Of a DNA stretch of 5,321 bases, positions 1-5,321 are shown in pieces. Made by a program: the position numbers and the translations under genes. Position 1 is the stretch's first letter. The number at the start of each line of letters is the position of its first letter. Location of the stretch: positions 1-5,321 of the forward strand of contig JBFWTJ010000257.1 of NCBI GenBank assembly GCA_050247895.1. The letters are read 5' to 3'. Origin of the DNA: CAVPEW01 sp050247895 (lineage in GTDB: Bacteria; Actinomycetota; Acidimicrobiia; Acidimicrobiales; VFJN01). A model generated the notes under the pieces. It did not search any database, was not told the DNA's origin, and worked only from the letters and a program-made list of their open reading frames with translations.

Positions 1-488
1 TCAAGGCGGAGTCCGACGGGCTGCTCGAGTACATCGAGGAGAACTGCGACCGCTGCAAGGCACGCATCGTGAACCAGGCCGTGGCCGACATCGGCACGGT
101 CGTGCCCGGCGCGGTGGTCAGCGTCGTGCAGCAGGACCCGACCATCGACTACGTGTACTTCGCCTTCGGCGACCTGAGCCGCGGCGTCGGGCCCGCCCTG
201 GCCGACGCCCGCTACACCGGCAAGATCGTCGGCTACGGCCCGACGACCGAGAGCTACCAGAAGCTCATCGACGGCGAGGAGTCGGCCTGGTCGGGGGCCT
301 CGAACAGGGCCACCGGCTGGGACCTGATCGACACCCTGGCCCGCCACTTCGTCGGCGACCCCCTGAGCGACGACGACCTCCAGCTGCTCCAGCTCTTCAC
401 CGACGAGAGCCCGCCGCCGAACGAGAACCCGGGGATCCCGGAGAACTTCGAGGAGCTGTACCCCGTGCTCTGGAGCCTCGACAAGTAG
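1..488 (+). CDS. Sugar-type ABC transporter substrate-binding protein, C-terminal part (5' end outside window)
   Basis: The reading frame is open from the left edge (first full codon at 3) to a TAG at 486-488, giving 161 visible residues. The GTG at 69 is internal, because coding continues upstream without a stop, so the true start and signal peptide are outside the window. The visible part resembles the C-terminal half of periplasmic-binding-protein type I folds (Peripla_BP_4, RbsB-like). A strand-helix unit around residues 49-70 (YVYFAFGD, then a helix rich in Ala and Leu) is followed by KIVGYGPTTESYQKLIDGEE and a final helix (LIDTLARHFVGDPL), matching the family pattern of ligand-loop, 'G-D/Y-G' strand and hinge. 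The C-terminus is Pro/Glu-rich. A CDRC pair sits at visible residues 15-18. The protein would bind the substrate outside the membrane and deliver it to the permease encoded downstream. The ligand cannot be deduced. The family is well supported by the adjoining ATPase and permease genes. Confidence 0.87.
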   Translation, partial: KAESDGLLEYIEENCDRCKARIVNQAVADIGTVVPGAVVSVVQQDPTIDYVYFAFGDLSRGVGPALADARYTGKIVGYGPTTESYQKLIDGEESAWSGASNRATGWDLIDTLARHFVGDPLSDDDLQLLQLFTDESPPPNENPGIPENFEELYPVLWSLDK

Positions 489-503
489 CGGACCCTCCGG
501 ATC

Positions 504-562
504 GTGCCCCGACGGCCCCCGTGCACCCGTCCCCCCGGTGCGCGAGCAGGCCGTCGGGGCAC
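504..562 (+). promoter_or_regulatory. Intercistronic hairpin between substrate-binding protein and ATPase genes
   Basis: A perfect 14-bp inverted repeat has arms at 504-517 (GTGCCCCGACGGCC) and 549-562 (GGCCGTCGGGGCAC). Inside it a second stem pairs 521-527 with 537-543 (7 bp including one T-G wobble) around a C-rich loop at 528-536. It begins 15 nt after the binding-protein stop and ends 19 nt before the chosen ATPase start. No T-run follows it. In binding-protein-dependent ABC operons such a hairpin commonly stabilises the upstream mRNA or terminates part of the transcripts, so that the binding protein exceeds the membrane parts. That role is inferred here; the pairing itself is read directly from the sequence. 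Confidence 0.75.
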
Positions 563-573
563 CTCTGACGAAC

Positions 574-578
574 GGCGG
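574..578 (+). promoter_or_regulatory. Weak ribosome-binding site for the ATPase gene
   Basis: GGCGG lies 3 nt before the ATG at 582. The match to the anti-Shine-Dalgarno sequence is poor and the spacing short, so translation may rely partly on coupling to the upstream gene or start on a weakly led message. It supports the ATG at 582 only modestly. The stronger argument for that start is that family homology begins immediately after it. Confidence 0.4.
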
Positions 579-581
579 CAG

Positions 582-2108
582 ATGTCAACACCACAGCTGC
601 GGATCGACGGCCTGTCCAAGACCTTCCCCGGCGTGCGGGCCCTGCGTGGGGTCGACCTGCAGGTCGAGCCGGGCGAGGTGCACGCGCTCGTCGGGGCCAA
701 CGGCTCGGGCAAGTCGACCCTGATCAAGGTCCTCGCCGGCATGCACCGGCCCGATGCCGGGGCCAGCGCGTCGGTGCGGGGCGAGCCCCTGGTGCTGGGC
801 AGCGTGACCGCGGCGGGCCGGGCCGGCCTGCGCTTCGTGCACCAGGACCCGGGCCTGGTCATGAACCTCGACGTCGCCGACAACTTCGCCCTGGGCCGGG
901 GCTATGCCCGGGGCCGTTGCCGGCAGATCAGCTGGCGGGCCCACGTCGAGTCGGTCCAGTCGGCCCTCGATGGCCTCGGCTTCTCCCTCGACGTGCGCCG
1001 TCCCCTCCAGGACCTGTCGGCCAGCCAGCGCACCGGCGTGGCCATCGCCCGGGCCATCCACGGCCTCGACGCGCAGGCCGCCCTGCTCGTGCTCGACGAG
1101 CCCACCGCGAGCCTGCCGCGGCCCGAGGTCGAGGCCCTCTTCGAGGTGGTCGAGCGGGTGCGCGCCCTGGGCGTCGCCGTCATCTACGTCTCGCACCACC
1201 TCGACGAGGTCTTCGCCGTCTCGGACCGGGTCACCGTCCTGCGCGACGGCCGGCGCGTCGCGACCTTCCGCACGGCCGAGGTCGACCACGGGGAGCTGGT
1301 CCACGCCATGGTCGGATCCGCCCTCGAGGGCGGGACCGCCCGGGCTGCGGCGATCCGGACCAGCCCGGTCCTGGAGGTCGAGGGGCTGGGCGGCCGGTCG
1401 GTGCGCCGGGTCGACCTGGAGGTGCGCCAAGGCGAGATCGTGGGCGTGGCCGGGTTGACCGGCTCGGGGCGCGAGGAGCTGCTCTCGCTGCTGTTCGGGG
1501 GGCGCCCACGCCGGGGGACGGTCAGCGTCAGGGGCCGGGAGGTGCCCCCCATGCGGCCCGACCTGTCGGTCGCACTCGGCCTCGGCCTGGTGCCGGCCGA
1601 CCGGCGCAACGACGGGATGCTGCCCATGAGCGTCCTCGAGAACCTCACCATCGCCCGGCTCGCGCCCTACTGGCGGCGCATGTTGCTGCGCTCGCGGCCC
1701 GAGCGCCGTGACGGTGCTGCCCTCCTCCAGCGGCTGACCGTCCGGCCCTCGGACCCCGGCCTCGACCTGGCCACCCTCTCGGGCGGCAACCAGCAGAAGG
1801 TGATGCTCGGTCGATGGTTGCGGCTGGATCCCGCCGTCCTGCTGCTCGACGACCCGACCCAGGGCGTCGACGTCGGTGCGAAGCAGGAGATCTACGGGTT
1901 GCTGGAGGAGTCCGCGGCCCGGGGCACCGGGATCCTCGTGTGCTCGAGCGACGACGAGGAGCTCGAGCGCCTGTGCCACCGCGTCCTGGTGCTCAACGAC
2001 GGGGAGGTCACCGCCGAGCTGGCGGGCTCGTCGCTGACCTCCTCCCGCATCACCCACGCCGCCCTGGCCACACGGCCGGGAACGACCAAGGAGCCGAGCC
2101 TGCGATGA
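582..2108 (+). CDS. Tandem-domain sugar-type (CUT2) ABC transporter ATPase, RbsA/MglA-like
   Basis: This 508-residue protein has two fused nucleotide-binding domains, close to the roughly 500 residues usual for RbsA. Domain 1 has Walker A GANGSGKST (38-46), Q-loop Q88, a divergent signature LSASQR (145-150), Walker B LLVLDEPT (168-175) and H-loop H205. Domain 2 has a Walker-A-like GLTGSGREE (291-299, Arg instead of the catalytic Lys), an intact signature LSGGNQQK (399-406) and LLLDDPTQGVD (420-430), with Asp424 where Glu is usual. It powers import through the permease encoded next. The ATG at 582 is preferred. A frame-compatible GTG at 504 would add 26 Arg/Pro-rich residues lying on the intercistronic hairpin and matching nothing in the family. 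The stop overlaps the permease start (ATGA), which implies translational coupling. The exact substrate class is unknown; the gene need not be for ribose. Confidence 0.95.
   Translation: MSTPQLRIDGLSKTFPGVRALRGVDLQVEPGEVHALVGANGSGKSTLIKVLAGMHRPDAGASASVRGEPLVLGSVTAAGRAGLRFVHQDPGLVMNLDVADNFALGRGYARGRCRQISWRAHVESVQSALDGLGFSLDVRRPLQDLSASQRTGVAIARAIHGLDAQAALLVLDEPTASLPRPEVEALFEVVERVRALGVAVIYVSHHLDEVFAVSDRVTVLRDGRRVATFRTAEVDHGELVHAMVGSALEGGTARAAAIRTSPVLEVEGLGGRSVRRVDLEVRQGEIVGVAGLTGSGREELLSLLFGGRPRRGTVSVRGREVPPMRPDLSVALGLGLVPADRRNDGMLPMSVLENLTIARLAPYWRRMLLRSRPERRDGAALLQRLTVRPSDPGLDLATLSGGNQQKVMLGRWLRLDPAVLLLDDPTQGVDVGAKQEIYGLLEESAARGTGILVCSSDDEELERLCHRVLVLNDGEVTAELAGSSLTSSRITHAALATRPGTTKEPSLR
2088..2093 (+). 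promoter_or_regulatory. Ribosome-binding site for the permease gene
   Basis: AAGGAG lies inside the end of the ATPase gene, 11 nt before the ATG at 2105. It supports that start over any earlier in-frame start. The frame is open upstream to 1814, but that stretch is a shadow of the ATPase gene. Confidence 0.65.
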
Positions 2109-3175
2109 CCGCCACCAGCACCGACCGCAGCGATGCGCCCGTGCCGGCCGAACCCCGCCGGAGCAGGCCCGTCCGAGAGCCCGGGCGACCGTTGGGCCAG
2201 AGGCTCGGCGTCGACCGCTTCAGCGGGCTCTACGTCTGGCTCGGCATCGTGGTCCTGTTCTCGGTGCTCGAGCCGTCGGTGTTCCCGACCCTCGACAACG
2301 CCCGGGTCGTCGGGGCCGACGCGGCCATCACCGCCATCGTCGCCCTCGGTCTCACGGTCTCGCTCGCGTCGGGCGCGTTCGACGTGTCGATCAGCGCCAG
2401 CATGACCTGGGGCATCGTCTTCGTCTGCTGGCTCCAGTCGGTCCACGGCCTGGCGCCCCCCGTGGCCATCCTGCTCACCGTGGCGACCTGCGCCCTGATC
2501 GGGCTGTGCAACGGCCTCATCGTCGTCCGCCTGCACGTCGAGCCGATCATCACCACGATGGGGACCACCGCGATCGTCGCCGCCCTCGCCTTCTGGCGCC
2601 AGGACGGCATGTCGATCGTGACCGGCATCCCCGAGGAGTTCAAGGACCTCGGCCGGGGCGACATCCTCGGTGTCCCGTCGACCGCCGTCTACCTGGCGGT
2701 GATCGCCGCCGCCCTCTGGTACTTCATGGCCCACACGCCGGTCGGGCGCTACCTGTACGCCCTCGGCGGCAACCAGGAAGCGGCCCGGCTCGCCGGGCTG
2801 CGGGTCGACCGCCTGACGGTGCTGGCCTTCGTGATCTCGGCCACCGTGGCCGGCCTGGCCGGCATCCTCCTGGCGGCCAAGGTGGGCAGCGCGGGCATCA
2901 ACCAGGGGTCCCAGTACCTGCTGCCCGCCTTCGCCGCGGCGTTCCTGGGGTCGACCCAGATCCGCCCGGGTCGGTTCAACATCATGGGCACCCTGGTGGC
3001 GATCTACCTGGTGGTGACCGGTACCAAGGGCCTCCAGCTCGTCTACCCGGGTCAGCCCTGGATCAAGGAGCTGTTCACCGGCGTGGCCCTCATCGCCGCG
3101 GTGGCCATCGGGGCCCGCAGCGCCCGAAGGGTCCGCCTGGTCCAGGACGAGCCCCCGGCCGACGCCGACCGCTGA
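2105..3175 (+). CDS. CUT2-type ABC transporter permease, RbsC-like
   Basis: This 356-residue integral membrane protein of the BPD_transp_2 family forms the channel of the importer, probably as a homodimer on the tandem ATPase. A polar, Pro/Arg-rich cytoplasmic N-tail (about 1-38) precedes hydrophobic segments near 42-60, 74-92, 98-113, 117-141, 148-164, 193-209, 237-258, 270-283, 293-306 and 323-337; these limits are read by eye. Family landmarks are GLTVSLASGAFDVSIS (82-97), corresponding to the 'SGGIDLSVG' region but altered, CNG (135-137) followed by EPIITTMGT (146-154), and the cytoplasmic coupling stretch GRYLYALGGNQEAARLAGL (214-232). The C-tail is short, charged and cytoplasmic-looking. 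The ATG overlaps the ATPase TGA by two bases (ATGA) and has an AAGGAG upstream. It is the last gene of the + strand operon. The substrate is not identifiable from sequence. Confidence 0.94.
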   Translation: MTATSTDRSDAPVPAEPRRSRPVREPGRPLGQRLGVDRFSGLYVWLGIVVLFSVLEPSVFPTLDNARVVGADAAITAIVALGLTVSLASGAFDVSISASMTWGIVFVCWLQSVHGLAPPVAILLTVATCALIGLCNGLIVVRLHVEPIITTMGTTAIVAALAFWRQDGMSIVTGIPEEFKDLGRGDILGVPSTAVYLAVIAAALWYFMAHTPVGRYLYALGGNQEAARLAGLRVDRLTVLAFVISATVAGLAGILLAAKVGSAGINQGSQYLLPAFAAAFLGSTQIRPGRFNIMGTLVAIYLVVTGTKGLQLVYPGQPWIKELFTGVALIAAVAIGARSARRVRLVQDEPPADADR

Positions 3176-3274
3176 CCGGTCGATCGGACGGAGTCGAGGG
3201 TCCCCAGGCGGCCGGGGGCGTCCATCCGCCGCGGGGCCGGCGCGGCATGGGCGAGTCGGTCGGCGTGGGCGCGA

Positions 3275-3322
3275 CGACGGCCGCCCCCCGTGACCTGCGC
3301 GCAGGTCGGGGAGCGGCCGTCG
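3275..3322. terminator. Bidirectional terminator hairpin between convergent operons
   Basis: A nearly complete palindrome of 48 nt. The outer stem pairs 3275-3284 (CGACGGCCGC) with 3313-3322 (GCGGCCGTCG), 10 bp. After one C-A mismatch, CCCC (3286-3289) pairs with GGGG (3308-3311). A GT bulge at 3290-3291 follows, then GACCTG (3292-3297) pairs with CAGGTC (3302-3307) around a four-base loop. It lies 99 nt past the permease stop and 21 nt past the ADH stop, so it serves both strands. Neither side has a T-tract, which is common for hairpin terminators in high-GC actinomycetes. The rest of the 168-nt gap (3176-3274) holds no convincing gene or further strong structure. Confidence 0.8.
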
Positions 3323-3343
3323 GGTGCCGGTCCGCCCGTGGGC

Positions 3344-4456
3344 TCAGTGCTCGTGGAGGATCACCCCGCGGATGTTGCGACCCCGGTTGAGGTCGTCGTA
3401 GCCGTCGTTGATCTGGTCGAGGGTGTAGGTGGTGGTGATCAGCTCGTCGAGGTGCAGCTGGCCCTCGCCGTAGAGCTCCAGGAGCTTGACCGGGTCGTAC
3501 TGGGGGCTGGCCGAGCCGAAGATGCTGCCCTGGACCCGCTTCTCGTAGTTGACCAGGAAGAAGGTCGGCACCTGGATGTTCACCGCCTCGGGCGGTGAGA
3601 CGCCGACGATGATCTCGCGCCCGCCCTTGCCCAGCACGTCGAAGGCGGCCCGGGCCACCTCCTCGCCGACCACGCCCACGGCGATGATCGACACGTCGGC
3701 GCCCTGGCCGGTGGTGAGCTCCATGACCAGGTCGAGGGCCTCGCCGGCCTCAGCCGCCTCGTGGGTCGCGCCGAGCTTCATGGCCATCTCGCGCTTGAAG
3801 GGCACCGGATCGACCACCACCACGTGGCGTGCGCCGGCGTGGCGAGCGCCCTGGACGGCGTTGATGCCCACGCCCCCGCTGCCGTAGACGACGACCGTGT
3901 CGCCGGGGCGCACCTCGCCGGCGTGGACGGCGGCGCCCCAACCGGTCGGCACGGCGCAGCTGGTCAGCGAGGCCTTGTCGAGGGGCACGTGGTCGGGGAT
4001 CTTGACGCACGAGCGCTCGGAGAGGACCGTCCACTGGGAGAAGGTCCCGAGCATGCACATCCCGCCGACGTCGAGCCCGTCGTGGTGCAGGCGGAACGTC
4101 CCGTCGGGCAGGCAGCCCTCGAGGAGCATGGCGCCCACGTCGCAGATGTTGGGCCGTCCCGTCGCGCAGTAGCGGCACCGCCCGCAGCTCGGGATGAAGC
4201 TGCACACGATGTGGTCGCCGACCGCGAGCGAGGTGACGCCGGGCCCGACGGCCTCGACGATCCCCGCTCCCTCGTGCCCGCCCACCATGGGGTAGCGGGG
4301 GACGAAGTCGCCGACGCGCAGGTGCTCGTCGGAGTGGCACAGGCCCGCCGCGACCATGCGCACGAGGACCTCGCCGTTCCGGGGTTCGTCCAGGTCGGCC
4401 TCGACGACCTCCCAGTGGGTGTTGCCCTCGAAGAGGACGGCTGCTCTGGTCTTCAT
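3344..4456 (-). CDS. NDMA-dependent-type zinc alcohol dehydrogenase (mycofactocin-linked family)
   Basis: This 370-residue medium-chain zinc dehydrogenase oxidises an alcohol to an aldehyde with nicotinamide cofactor in the cytoplasm. The catalytic zinc ligands are Cys40 (GLCHSDEH), His61 (GGHEGAG) and probably Cys167 (SCAVPTGWG). The structural zinc ligands are Cys91, Cys94, Cys97 and Cys105. The Rossmann motif GSGGVG (192-197) ends its second strand at Asp216, which favours NAD(H) over NADP(H). The opening MKTRAAVLFEG, the FIPSCGRCRYC zinc loop, VDPVPFKRE, GSIFGSASP and the ending NIRGVILHEH resemble NDMA-dependent alcohol dehydrogenases (TIGR03989-type). In that family NAD is held tightly and electrons leave to an artificial acceptor in vitro, and to mycofactocin according to current models. 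The ATG at 4456 follows an AGGAGG; an in-frame upstream extension lies over the end of the ALDH gene and is rejected. It is the second visible gene of the - strand operon, 50 nt after the ALDH. The assignment is by recalled similarity, without a search. Confidence 0.9.
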   Translation of the reverse strand: MKTRAAVLFEGNTHWEVVEADLDEPRNGEVLVRMVAAGLCHSDEHLRVGDFVPRYPMVGGHEGAGIVEAVGPGVTSLAVGDHIVCSFIPSCGRCRYCATGRPNICDVGAMLLEGCLPDGTFRLHHDGLDVGGMCMLGTFSQWTVLSERSCVKIPDHVPLDKASLTSCAVPTGWGAAVHAGEVRPGDTVVVYGSGGVGINAVQGARHAGARHVVVVDPVPFKREMAMKLGATHEAAEAGEALDLVMELTTGQGADVSIIAVGVVGEEVARAAFDVLGKGGREIIVGVSPPEAVNIQVPTFFLVNYEKRVQGSIFGSASPQYDPVKLLELYGEGQLHLDELITTTYTLDQINDGYDDLNRGRNIRGVILHEH

Positions 4457-4460
4457 GGCA

Positions 4461-4466
4461 CCTCCT
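4461..4466 (-). promoter_or_regulatory. Strong ribosome-binding site for the alcohol dehydrogenase
   Basis: On the - strand AGGAGG lies 4 nt before the ATG at 4456-4454. This is a full Shine-Dalgarno match and fixes the ADH start. The surrounding 50-nt gap (4457-4506) shows no clear promoter or strong hairpin, so the ADH is probably co-transcribed with the ALDH. Confidence 0.8.
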
Positions 4467-4506
4467 GCTCTCGTTCGTCCGAAGGGTGGGGCGACCGGGC
4501 GCGACG

Positions 4507-5321
4507 TCAGGCCGGCGGGGCGGGGTCGACGATCTCGCAGGTCTCCGTGTAGCTCTCGATGCCCCAGCGCCCGAGCTCGCGGCCGATCCCGCTCTGCTTC
4601 ACGCCCCCGAAGATCCCCAGGGGATGGACGGCGGGCACGTTGTGGCGGTTGATGAAGACCATCCCGGCCTCGACGCGCCGGGCGACGGCCCGGGCCCGCT
4701 CGACGTCGGCCGACCACACGCTGCCGCCCAGGCCGAACTCCGTGTCGTTGGCCTGGGCGACGGCGTCGTCGACGTCGTCGAAGGGGATGAAGGGCGTGGC
4801 CGGTCCGAACTGCTCGTCGCGGACCAGCTGGGCCGACGGGTCCAGCCCGGTGACGATGTGGGGCAGGCGGAAGTGGCCCTCGGGGTCCAGGCCCGGGGCG
4901 AGCGAGCCGACCTCGCGGACCACGCCGCCCCGATCGAGCGCGTCGCGCACGATCCCGTCGAAGCGGTCGGCCTGGGTGGCGTTGACCAGCGGCCCCATGG
5001 TGACCGAGGGGTCCATGCCGTCGCCCACCACGATGTGGCTGGCCGCCTCGGTGTAGGCGTCGACGACCTCGTCGAAGCGGGACGAGGCCACGTAGATCCG
5101 CTTGGCCGCCATGCAGATCTGCCCGGTGGTCGACAACGACGCCTCGATCAGCGCCGCGGCGAGCTGGTCGTCGACCACGACGTCGTCGAGCAGGTTGGCG
5201 GCGTCGTTGCCGCCGAGCTCGAGGACGACGGTCTTGAAGTTCTCCGCCGCCGACCGCACGACCTCGCGGCCGGTCCTGGCCCCGCCGGTGAAGGAGAGCT
5301 TGCGGACCGCGGGGTGGGCGG
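4507..5321 (-). CDS. NAD(P)-dependent aldehyde dehydrogenase, C-terminal part (5' end outside window)
   Basis: The frame runs open from the right edge to a TGA at 4509-4507, giving 270 complete visible residues. The GTG at 5259 is internal, since SFTGGARTGRE is encoded upstream of it. Numbering from the first visible full codon (5319-5317): FTGG at 10-13 is the cofactor-binding turn, and LELGG (33-37) carries the general-base Glu34. STTGQICMAAKR (63-74) carries the catalytic thiol Cys69. EQFGP (169-173) carries the cofactor-ribose Glu169, and FGGVKQSGIGRE (237-248) is the C-terminal family signature. All key residues are present, so the enzyme looks functional. By comparison with the family (roughly 450-500 residues), about 200 N-terminal residues are missing at the edge. 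It would oxidise an aldehyde to the acid, plausibly the product of the ADH encoded 50 nt downstream. The aldehyde is not identifiable. Confidence 0.94.
   Translation of the reverse strand, partial: AHPAVRKLSFTGGARTGREVVRSAAENFKTVVLELGGNDAANLLDDVVVDDQLAAALIEASLSTTGQICMAAKRIYVASSRFDEVVDAYTEAASHIVVGDGMDPSVTMGPLVNATQADRFDGIVRDALDRGGVVREVGSLAPGLDPEGHFRLPHIVTGLDPSAQLVRDEQFGPATPFIPFDDVDDAVAQANDTEFGLGGSVWSADVERARAVARRVEAGMVFINRHNVPAVHPLGIFGGVKQSGIGRELGRWGIESYTETCEIVDPAPPA

Noticed and set aside
504..581. N-terminal extension of the ATPase from the GTG at 504
   Set aside because: The 26 extra residues are Arg/Pro-rich and unlike any RbsA N-terminus, no ribosome-binding site precedes the GTG, and the stretch is occupied by the hairpin. 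Family homology starts at the ATG at 582.
585..2057. Long open frame on the - strand (490 codons) opposite the ATPase gene
   Set aside because: It is an antisense shadow in high-GC DNA. It has low-complexity Asp/Gly/Gln/Arg composition and no domain pattern, while the opposite strand encodes a complete ATPase.
1814..2104. Upstream extension of the permease frame
   Set aside because: It is out of frame over the end of the ATPase gene, giving Arg/Gly/Ala-rich nonsense. The ATG at 2105 with its AAGGAG gives a normal permease.
3176..3274. Possible small gene or RNA in the convergent gap before the terminator
   Set aside because: No start with a ribosome-binding site and no coherent reading frame is seen. 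Short G/C runs could pair weakly but none stands out beside the 3275-3322 hairpin.
2506..3390. Open frame of 294 codons on the + strand across the permease and the intergenic gap
   Set aside because: It is Arg/Pro/Gly-rich shadow sequence of the permease in another frame. Its extension through the gap gives no recognisable protein.
4474..4483. Small palindrome TTCG-TC-CGAA in the ALDH-ADH gap
   Set aside because: Its arms are only 4 bp with a 2-nt loop, expected by chance in this composition. No supporting operator or promoter pattern is nearby.
4457..4714. Upstream extension of the alcohol dehydrogenase frame
   Set aside because: It overlaps the ALDH C-terminus out of frame with Arg/Pro-rich residues. 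The ATG at 4456 has a full AGGAGG and begins the family-typical MKTRAAV.

Overview
The window is about 70% G+C. Codons end mostly in G or C, genes are tightly packed, and the ADH is of the NDMA-dependent type. Together these suggest a high-GC actinomycete (Actinomycetota; possibly the Acidimicrobiia or a relative). That placement is an inference from composition and gene style; no rRNA or marker gene is present.

Layout. Two operons converge. On the + strand (1-3175) lies the end of a CUT2-type (ribose-family) ABC importer in the usual order: the C-terminal part of a periplasmic-type substrate-binding protein (1-488, cut by the window edge), a tandem-domain ATPase of the RbsA/MglA type (582-2108), and an RbsC-type permease (2105-3175) whose start overlaps the ATPase stop as ATGA. 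The 93-nt gap between binding protein and ATPase holds a strong two-part hairpin (504-562). It is well placed to set the binding protein above the membrane components in amount, either by partial termination or by protecting the upstream mRNA.

On the - strand lie an aldehyde dehydrogenase (4507-5321, N-terminus beyond the right edge) and, 50 nt downstream, an NDMA-dependent-type zinc alcohol dehydrogenase (3344-4456). This family is linked to the redox cofactor mycofactocin. The pair would oxidise an alcohol to an aldehyde and then to a carboxylic acid. The two operons meet in a 168-nt gap with an almost fully paired 48-nt hairpin (3275-3322), read here as a bidirectional terminator.

The importer may supply a substrate to the dehydrogenases, but they are on opposite strands, and nothing in the sequence names the transported compound. 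Nothing here looks like a mobile element, CRISPR array, RNA gene or defence system. The most interesting points are the two related hairpins, the asymmetric ATPase sites, the altered permease motif and the mycofactocin-linked ADH. I do not see a clearly undescribed system.
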